The position numbers and the translations under genes are program-made. Positions 58,430-64,000 of a stretch of 64,000 bases of DNA are shown here, piece after piece. The notes beneath the pieces are model-generated. The model was not told the DNA's origin. It ran no database searches and worked only from the letters and a program-made list of their open reading frames with translations. The stretch covers positions 62,001-126,000 of the forward strand of contig JACTMJ010000008.1 of assembly GCA_014584705.1 (NCBI GenBank), read 5' to 3'. This DNA is from Acidobacteriota bacterium. Lineage in GTDB: Bacteria > Acidobacteriota > Terriglobia > Bryobacterales > Bryobacteraceae. The number at the start of each line of letters is the position of its first letter. Positions within the stretch are counted from its first letter, which is position 1.

Positions 58430-59164
58430 CTATTGTGCTGCGACCGTCTGGTATCGCGCAAGTACTTTCGGTCTCAACTGCCGCCGGCCGGCCTCGCTGA
58501 AGCGCGTCTTCGCTCTCGATTTCAATAGCCGGAATTGGTTCGCGGTCAGCCCCATCTCCTCGCAGATCTCTTCCATCGGCATTTCGTCAAGATAAAAACG
58601 GATGAGAATCTCCCGGTCGCGCGCGTTCAGTTCGCTCAGAGCCGCACGCATCACTCGCTTGCGTTCGTGGTTGATCAGAGCCTGCTCGGGGTTGAAGCAG
58701 GGGTCGTGAAACTCGAGGCCCGCGCTTTCCGGATGCTCTCTCCGCTTCGTCATCGCCCGGTCGATGTAGGAGGCGATCTGCCTCTTCACGATGGTGCGGA
58801 TATACGCTAGCAGCCGGTCCGGATCCCGAAGGTCCTTGCGGACAATGGCCTGCAGGACGATCAGAAACGTATCGTGTACCTTATCGTCAAGATCCGCCGT
58901 CCCCAGATGGCGTACAAGTTGGAACCGGATGCCCCGATTGAAGATTTCGTAGAGACCGTACTTGGCCGTGGGGTCGCCGTTTTCGACGCGTTCCACCAGA
59001 TCGCGAACCACTTCTGGTTGCGGGAGCGCAAACTCGCCTTGCACGCGTGCATCGTCGCTCCCCGCGCCGGCGGACGGCGTCATCGGTACCCAGTTGGTGC
59101 TGTCTTGGCCGCGATCCGCCAAACCCTCGGGGGATGCGGAAACAGCACTGCGGAATCTCAGCAT
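58430..59164 (-). CDS. ECF-like RNA polymerase sigma factor
   Basis: 244 residues. A variable 60-residue N-terminus is followed by sigma region 2 (LRRHLGTADLDDKVHDTFLI-like helix with VLQAIVRKDLRDP, AYIRTIVKRQIASYID) and region 4 (LSELNARDREILIRFYL, EEICEEMGLTANQFRLLKSR). There is no region 1.1 or 3, so it belongs to the ECF group. The ATG at 59164 has GAGGAG nine bases upstream, and the longer frame is less likely. A zinc-type anti-sigma-like gene is the next one downstream, and may be its regulator despite the terminator between them. Target genes unknown. Confidence 0.9.
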   Translation of the reverse strand: MLRFRSAVSASPEGLADRGQDSTNWVPMTPSAGAGSDDARVQGEFALPQPEVVRDLVERVENGDPTAKYGLYEIFNRGIRFQLVRHLGTADLDDKVHDTFLIVLQAIVRKDLRDPDRLLAYIRTIVKRQIASYIDRAMTKRREHPESAGLEFHDPCFNPEQALINHERKRVMRAALSELNARDREILIRFYLDEMPMEEICEEMGLTANQFRLLKSRAKTRFSEAGRRQLRPKVLARYQTVAAQ

Positions 59165-59746
59165 GGAAGGCACTCCTCGTCGATACAACCTCTGCGGCGT
59201 CGGGGCCGTCGAACGCGCGACTCTTGCTCGCGTCTAAAGCCGAGCGGCAGCTTTCCCGGCAACCGGAACGCATTCTTGCGTGCTCGAGTTTGCACCATGT
59301 CGGAGGAATCCGGAGCGGCACCCGGCCTCACATGAATTTGACGGATCTCGCGGACGGGAGATGGGAACCTGGTGCAGCCTCGTATGGACCCGGGCTACGA
59401 ACAGGGCGAGCGGCGATCACCCGAGAGAACGAGGGGCCTCAGTTCCCTGCTAAGGGGAATGTTAGCAAACTGAATCCCGTTTTGAACCCGCTTTACAAAT
59501 GTTTCTCATCGAGGGGTACCGCTGATGAGCGGATACCCGCGGGGGCGGCGTTTCCAAGCTCTCCGCGGCGTGTAAGGGCCGAATGTCCCGCCCGGAATGG
59601 CAATAAGTGCAATACCTTAGCGATATCGCACGGCATCCGTCGCGCGGCCGTCACGTTTTCGGTACCCCCGCCGCGTCCGATCGGAGCGGATATATCGATA
59701 TCCGTATCTTATTCTAATTTATAAAACAGTTGTCGCGAGAAGTGTC
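59165..59746. other. Long intergenic region with several hairpins
   Basis: 582 bases between the sigma gene and a Gfo/Idh gene, both on the minus strand, with no supported gene. It carries GGGTACCGCT-GATG-AGCGG-A-TACCC (59514-59538), a CGGATAT/ATATCCG stem-loop (about 59687-59704), and GTCGCG/CGCGAC at about 59733-59756, which overlaps the end of the Gfo/Idh gene and is followed on the minus strand by a TTTTATAAATT tract, so it is probably that gene's terminator. The remaining part must hold the sigma-factor promoter and a long leader or spacer. Confidence 0.5.
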
Positions 59747-60868
59747 TCACGCGACGCCCGGCGTCAAAACCGGCTCCGCGCAACCGCTTGCGCTTGATTT
59801 CCGGGCCGCGTTCAACGCTTCTACTACGTGGAAAATCTCGTTCGGGTGGATCAGCATCGGCCGTTGCTCGTAAATGTTCAACAGGAACTCAAGGAAGAGC
59901 GGGTATGCGGGCGCTTCGAGCCGGGGCTTCACCAGGTCGCGCTGCCCGCCGGTGAGGGAGAGTAGCCCATCCCGCAACCGGTATTCGAGAATCCCCTTCG
60001 TCCCGGCTACGCGCAGCCGGTCGTCGCCATGCGTGGATGCGGCGTCCGGCCGCAGATAGTCCATGTTCAGCGTCGCCACGCCGTTGTTCTTCAACTGGAA
60101 CACCGCTCCCGCCACATTCTCCATCGTGCTGCCGGCCGGTTGCTCCACGCTCTTCTCGTAAGAATAGGCGGTGCGGAAGGGCTGTCCGCTCACCCAATGC
60201 ATCAGGTCCATCATGTGTACGCCAATCCATTGCATCGTGCTGCCGAACAGCGCGGGATTGTTGTACCAGTCAGCCCGGCTGCCGAGCTTGTAGGATTTTT
60301 GGGCGTTCATCAGCAGGACGTCTCCGATGGCGCCCTCATGCACCAGGCGCGCCATCGTATAGAGAGGAGGTTCGTAGCGCATCGGGAGCAGGGAAGTGAA
60401 TCCCACGCCCGATTTGGAAACGGCGTCGCGTACCGCTCGCAACTCTTCCCCGTTCAGCGCCACCGGCTTCTCCGCGGCTACGTGCCAGCCCCGCCGCGCC
60501 GCCTCCACGATCACCCTGGCGCGGTGTCCGTTCGTATTACAGACACCCACCACATCGAAGGTTTCCTTTTGGAACATCGTCTCGAAATCGTCGTAGACCC
60601 GCGTCTCCTGGAACGCCTTCCGCCGCGTGAGACCGGCCACGGGCATCGAGTCTTTCGCGATCGCGGTGAGCGTCAGGTCCGGGTGCTTCTCCGCGACGTC
60701 GTAGACAATCGACGGATGTCCCTCCAGCCCCACCATCCCCACACGGATCTTGCGGCCGAACCGGGGCCAGGACGCAGCGGGAGTTCCCCCTTCCTGAGCC
60801 AACAGCGGGAGTGCGGCCGCGCCCAGTAGACCGCGCCGGGAGAACGAGCTTCGATGGGTTCCTGGCAT
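59747..60868 (-). CDS. Tat-type Gfo/Idh/MocA-family oxidoreductase
   Basis: 373 residues. The leader THRSSFSRRGLLGAAALPLL is twin-arginine-like. The Rossmann part has IRVGMVGLEGHPSIVYD; the GVCNTNGHRARVIVEAARRG and WHVAAEKPVALNG motif carries the catalytic-type Lys; the C-terminal domain includes QWIGVHMMDLMHWVSGQPF. The ATG at 60868 has GGGGGAGAA upstream; the frame further up to 61081 covers the next gene's region and is rejected. Like the protein at 14515 it probably works outside the cytoplasm with a tightly bound NAD(P). Substrate unknown. Diverges from a lipoprotein gene across 61 bases. Confidence 0.92.
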   Translation of the reverse strand: MPGTHRSSFSRRGLLGAAALPLLAQEGGTPAASWPRFGRKIRVGMVGLEGHPSIVYDVAEKHPDLTLTAIAKDSMPVAGLTRRKAFQETRVYDDFETMFQKETFDVVGVCNTNGHRARVIVEAARRGWHVAAEKPVALNGEELRAVRDAVSKSGVGFTSLLPMRYEPPLYTMARLVHEGAIGDVLLMNAQKSYKLGSRADWYNNPALFGSTMQWIGVHMMDLMHWVSGQPFRTAYSYEKSVEQPAGSTMENVAGAVFQLKNNGVATLNMDYLRPDAASTHGDDRLRVAGTKGILEYRLRDGLLSLTGGQRDLVKPRLEAPAYPLFLEFLLNIYEQRPMLIHPNEIFHVVEALNAARKSSASGCAEPVLTPGVA

Positions 60869-60929
60869 GTTACCGATTCTCCCCCGTGCGAGCGGAGCGC
60901 GGCAATAGGAACTATGGGATACTTCGGCC

Positions 60930-61448
60930 ATGAGTCGAACGCACCGCATCTCGTCCGGAGCCGGCCGAATGCCGACGGCCTGGCCGAAACTCCCCGCGAT
61001 CGCCGCGGCGCTGCTGCTTCTCGTGCTCTCCGCCTGCACGAAGCGCGACAATCCGGCGCTGGTCCCGCCGGCCGATCCCATGCAGCAGGAGTCCTACCGG
61101 GAAGCGCTCAGCCAACTCCGGAACTGGAATGCGGAAGCGGCGGCGCACTGGCAAAAGGGAGAGAAAGATCTCGCCGCCGCCGCTCTCAAACAGGCGCAGC
61201 CTCTCGCGAAGGAACTGCTCGATTCGAGGCGGCCGCCCAGAGAGGCGTTCGAATCCGTCTCGGATTTTGACCAGCTATACGCGGCCGTGCTGCTCTCGAA
61301 AGGGCATACCGCCTGGGCCAGGCAGATCTATATGACCAACGCCGTGCGCTGGCGCAACTGGAAACCCGAGACCGAGGACACCCGGCGGAGGCGCGAGGAA
61401 GCCGAAAAAGGGGTCGCGGAAGCGGATCGCAAGCTGGGCCTCAACTGA
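60930..61448 (+). CDS. Small lipoprotein with helical repeats
   Basis: 172 residues. The signal ends in a lipobox (LLLVLSAC, Cys36) followed by TKRDNPALVPP. The mature part is mainly charged helices (REALSQLRNWNAEAAAHWQ, LAAAALKQAQPLAKELLDS) and ends in a basic-acidic coil (RRRREEAEKGVAEADRK). It is TPR-like in feel but too short for a firm call. Convergent with citrate synthase across 25 bases. Function unknown. Confidence 0.82.
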   Translation: MSRTHRISSGAGRMPTAWPKLPAIAAALLLLVLSACTKRDNPALVPPADPMQQESYREALSQLRNWNAEAAAHWQKGEKDLAAAALKQAQPLAKELLDSRRPPREAFESVSDFDQLYAAVLLSKGHTAWARQIYMTNAVRWRNWKPETEDTRRRREEAEKGVAEADRKLGLN

Positions 61449-61473
61449 GCGCCGTTCGCGCTGGCCGTGGCCG

Positions 61474-62607
61474 CTACCGCGCTTCGAGCGGAACCCACGC
61501 ACGGCCGTCGGCGTTACCCTTGTATTCGGCGCGCGGGCGAATCAGGCGGTTGTTGGCGTATTGCTCCAGCACGTGCGCAACGTATCCGGACATCCGGCTG
61601 ATTCCGAAGATCGGTGTGTAGATGTCCACGGGAATCCCCATTGCGTAGTAAGCTGTCGCGGAATAGAAATCGACATTCGGATAGATCGGCTTCAGTGCCT
61701 TCACCGTGCTTTCGATGCGGGTGGAAATGGCGAACAAGTCCTCGTGCCCGGAGGCGCGCGTCAGCTTTTCCGCCAGCGCCCGCAGATGGGTCGCCCGGGG
61801 GTCTTCCGTGCGATAGACGCGGTGCCCGAAGCCCGGCATTTTGTCCTTGCGGGCGAATGCGTCTTTCACCCACCCCTCCCCTTCTTCCGGGGACTTCAGC
61901 TTCAGCAGCAGCCGGATCACCTGCTCGTTCGCGCCCCCGTGCAGCGGGCCTTTCAGCGTAGCCAGCCCCGCCGTGGCCGCCGCGTAGAGATCGCTCAGCG
62001 TGGCCGCGCAAACTCGCGCCGCGAAGGTGGAGGCGTTGAACTCGTGATCGGCATGCAGGATGAGTGCCACGTCCAGCGCGCGCACCGCCTCGGGCAGAGG
62101 CATCTTTCCGGTCAGGGTGTAAAGGAAATTGGCCGCGAAGCCAAGCTCCGGGCGGCTATCCACCACGCTACCGCCCCCGCGCAGCCTCTCGAAATCCGCC
62201 ACGATTGCCGCCGTTTTGGCCATCAGGCGGAACGCCTTCCGCTGGTTCGCCTCCGGGCTCATCGATGCCGACTCCGGATCATATTGCGCCAGCATGGAAA
62301 CCGCCGTCCGCATCACGTCCATCGGCGGGGCCAGCGGCACGCTTGCCAGGTACTCGCGAATCCCCCGGGGCAGGCTCCGCTGTTCGATCAAAGATGCCTG
62401 AAACGCGGCCAGATCCTTGCGTGTCGGCAGATAGCCGTGCCACAAAAGGAACACAACTTCCTCGAACGAAGCGCACTCGGCCAGCACATGGATGTTGTAC
62501 CCGCGATAGCTGAGAATCCCCTTGACGCCGTCGATAAAACAAATCTCGCTATCGGCGGCAACCACACCTTCCAACCCCGCTCCCGCGGCCGTGCTCTGCG
62601 TACTCAT
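61474..62607 (-). CDS. gltA: Citrate synthase, short form
   Basis: 377 residues, the short dimeric type found in Gram-positive bacteria, archaea and many others. It condenses oxaloacetate and acetyl-CoA to citrate, entry to the TCA cycle; the same fold includes 2-methylcitrate synthase. Catalytic residues are present: His223 in GPLHGGANEQ, His262 in MPGFGHRVY and Asp313 in NVDFYSATAY; HADHEFNASTF near 185 is the usual flanking block. No prp genes are nearby, so citrate synthase is the better call. The symbol is by function; the longer hexameric GltA of enterobacteria is a different type. Confidence 0.95.
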   Translation of the reverse strand: MSTQSTAAGAGLEGVVAADSEICFIDGVKGILSYRGYNIHVLAECASFEEVVFLLWHGYLPTRKDLAAFQASLIEQRSLPRGIREYLASVPLAPPMDVMRTAVSMLAQYDPESASMSPEANQRKAFRLMAKTAAIVADFERLRGGGSVVDSRPELGFAANFLYTLTGKMPLPEAVRALDVALILHADHEFNASTFAARVCAATLSDLYAAATAGLATLKGPLHGGANEQVIRLLLKLKSPEEGEGWVKDAFARKDKMPGFGHRVYRTEDPRATHLRALAEKLTRASGHEDLFAISTRIESTVKALKPIYPNVDFYSATAYYAMGIPVDIYTPIFGISRMSGYVAHVLEQYANNRLIRPRAEYKGNADGRAWVPLEAR

Positions 62608-62911
62608 GCGTTGTTTGAACCCAGTTCCAGTGAAGCTATCAGGATAGCAGTTGAAGCCGTCCGCTCACCGCGAGAGTTTCTCCGAGATTGGCCCTCGGCG
62701 GAGCGGCCAGCCAAAACGATGCCCGATGTTCCAATGGTCGCTCTTGGATTGCGCGCCTCGCCCGGTGTTCCTCAGGTTCCTGGGGAAGCACTTGGATTTC
62801 AGAACCAGCTGAACCGGTGTTGGAGTGGCAGTTGCTTAATGGCAACTGTGCGCGTATCATCGGTGCCAACCGATCCTGTGCCCTGCAGTTCAGCCGGAGG
62901 TTGACTTTCAA
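62608..62911. other. Divergent intergenic region between citrate synthase and sulfatase genes
   Basis: 304 bases holding both promoters. No gene, strong hairpin or repeat is recognised. Confidence 0.35.
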
Positions 62912-64000
62912 ATGAGGAACGAAATGCGAGTTTCCAGGCGTTCGATTCTGTTCACTTCCGTATCAGCCGGGATCGCGGCCGGAGTTCCGATGGGTTACGC
63001 CTCCGGGAATGCGAGCCGCAAGCCGAACCTCATCCTCGTCATGGCCGACGATTTCGGCTATGAGTGCCTCTCCTGCAACGGATCCAGGCAATACAAGACA
63101 CCGAACCTCGATAAGATGGCCTCCGCCGGCGTCCGGTTTACTGATGCGCACTCCACGCCTCTCTGCACACCGTCGCGTGTGCAGATCATGACCGGCAAAT
63201 ACGGCTTCCGGAACTACACGGAATTTGGCGCCCTCCGCCCCGGCGAACGCACCTTCGGGCATCACCTGAAAGATGCGGGATACCAGACCTGCGTAGTCGG
63301 GAAGTGGCAGTTGCAAGGCAGCGTTCCCGGAACCAAACAGCGCGGGGTGGGGACCTCGCCGGACCAGGCGGGCTTTGACGAGCATTGCCTGTGGCATGTG
63401 AGAGCGAGGGGTTCCCGTTACTGGGACCCGCTCGTTCAGACCAACGGGGCGACCGAAAAGAAACTTACCGGCCGGTATGGTCCGGATGTGTTCCTGGAGT
63501 ATGCCGAAGGGTTCATTCGCCGCAATCGCGAACGGCCCTTCTTTCTGTATTACCCCTTGGTATTGACGCATGACCCCTACGTGCCCGCGCCATCAAGCGG
63601 CGAAACCACCGCCGAGGAAAAATCCAAAGACGACACCAAGTGGTTCGGGGACATGGTCGAGTACACCGATACGATCGTGGGACGCCTGCTCGCGTGCATC
63701 GAACGCAACGGGATTGCCGGGAATACGCTCGTCATTTTCACGGGCGACAATGGCACGCGCTTGGGGGTAACAAGCCAAACCGTGGACGGACCCGTGACTG
63801 GTGCCAAGGGGCTTACAACGGCTGGCGGTACGCACGTTCCGCTGATTGCGAAGTGGCCGGGGAAGTCCGCCAAAGGGGCGACCTGCAGGGACCTTATCGA
63901 CTTCACGGATGTCTTCCCCACACTGTCGGAAGCGGCAGGCGTTCCCATGCCCAAGGATCATCCTTTGGACGGGCGCAGTTTTCTGCCACAGATTCAAGGC
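62912..64000 (+). CDS. Exported type I sulfatase, cut by window edge
   Basis: 363 codons of a sulfatase; the frame is open at base 64000. A twin-arginine-like leader (MRVSRRSILFTSVSAGIAAG) is followed by the sulfatase N-terminus KPNLILVMADDFGYE (metal-binding Asp pair 46-47) and the modification site CTPSR, in which Cys85 would be turned to formylglycine by a separate enzyme. Later blocks VVGKWQLQG, FFLYYPLVLTHDP and LVIFTGDNGT also match. The family takes sulfate from sugars or lipids. ATG at 62912 is preferred; another in-frame ATG lies four codons on. Such sulfatases are common in this lineage and suggest use of sulfated polysaccharides. The C-terminal part lies beyond the window. Confidence 0.94.
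   Translation, partial: MRNEMRVSRRSILFTSVSAGIAAGVPMGYASGNASRKPNLILVMADDFGYECLSCNGSRQYKTPNLDKMASAGVRFTDAHSTPLCTPSRVQIMTGKYGFRNYTEFGALRPGERTFGHHLKDAGYQTCVVGKWQLQGSVPGTKQRGVGTSPDQAGFDEHCLWHVRARGSRYWDPLVQTNGATEKKLTGRYGPDVFLEYAEGFIRRNRERPFFLYYPLVLTHDPYVPAPSSGETTAEEKSKDDTKWFGDMVEYTDTIVGRLLACIERNGIAGNTLVIFTGDNGTRLGVTSQTVDGPVTGAKGLTTAGGTHVPLIAKWPGKSAKGATCRDLIDFTDVFPTLSEAAGVPMPKDHPLDGRSFLPQIQG

Overview
This window looks like chromosome from a GC-rich, Gram-negative Acidobacteriota bacterium, most likely of the Bryobacterales/Solibacterales group. The signs are two large secreted proteins built of BACON-like repeats with the C-terminal module first described from Solibacter (TIGR03437 type), an Oar-like TonB receptor with an N-terminal carboxypeptidase-regulatory-like domain, three Gfo/Idh/MocA oxidoreductases (two with Tat-like leaders), a twin-arginine-like sulfatase and DUF362 protein, and outer-membrane lipoproteins. 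All names come from reading the sequence; no database search was run. I saw no rRNA, tRNA, CRISPR array, insertion sequence or prophage.

Layout. 1-3.3 kb: ferrous iron uptake feoA-feoB (minus; feoB runs off the left edge), diverging from an HTH-TPR protein and thiL. 3.5-9.8 kb (minus): TonB receptor, a small outer-membrane barrel, thiC and a Fur-family regulator. 9.8-10.3 kb: a gene-poor stretch beside fur with a palindrome and a possible terminated small RNA. 10.3-15.8 kb: PRC-barrel protein, then on the plus strand a small membrane protein, sodC lipoprotein, a small protein with an SFPASDPPS motif, mogA/moaB, a Sel1-repeat protein, a membrane-anchored HMA protein and a Tat-type Gfo/Idh enzyme. 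15.9-17.8 kb (minus): DUF362 protein and a terpene-cyclase-like repeat protein. 17.9-28.0 kb (minus): RNase G/E with a roughly 630-residue insert in its S1 domain, then the rod-shape cluster mreB-mreC-mreD-mrdA-rodA (in transcription order), perhaps led by a small unknown gene.

28.1-35.9 kb: glpD, an MBOAT/SGNH pair probably O-acetylating an exported glycan, a solitary secretin and an unrecognised 624-residue secreted protein. 35.9-40.2 kb (minus): the nitrogen module amtB-glnB-glnD. 40.5-42.1 kb: a peptidoglycan-binding protein tightly coupled to a lipoprotein, which I consider the best candidate for a poorly described system (possible effector and immunity protein). 42.2-47.2 kb: the two BACON/TIGR03437 paralogues, each with an intrinsic terminator. 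47.5-50.2 kb: Gfo/Idh enzyme and 6-phosphogluconate dehydrogenase. 50.3-55.8 kb (minus): a complete seven-gene Mrp/Mnh cation/proton antiporter operon, ABCDEFG, with overlapping or nearly abutting genes.

56.1-64 kb: SMP-30/gluconolactonase-like protein, an ACT-domain protein resembling methanogen proteins, a zinc-type anti-sigma-like protein and an ECF-like sigma factor, a Tat-type Gfo/Idh enzyme, a small lipoprotein, citrate synthase and a sulfatase cut by the right edge. Most of the window is core metabolism and envelope biology. The unusual parts are the fur-adjacent intergenic element, the RNase G/E insert, the peptidoglycan-binding/lipoprotein pair, and several short tandem repeats at gene ends.
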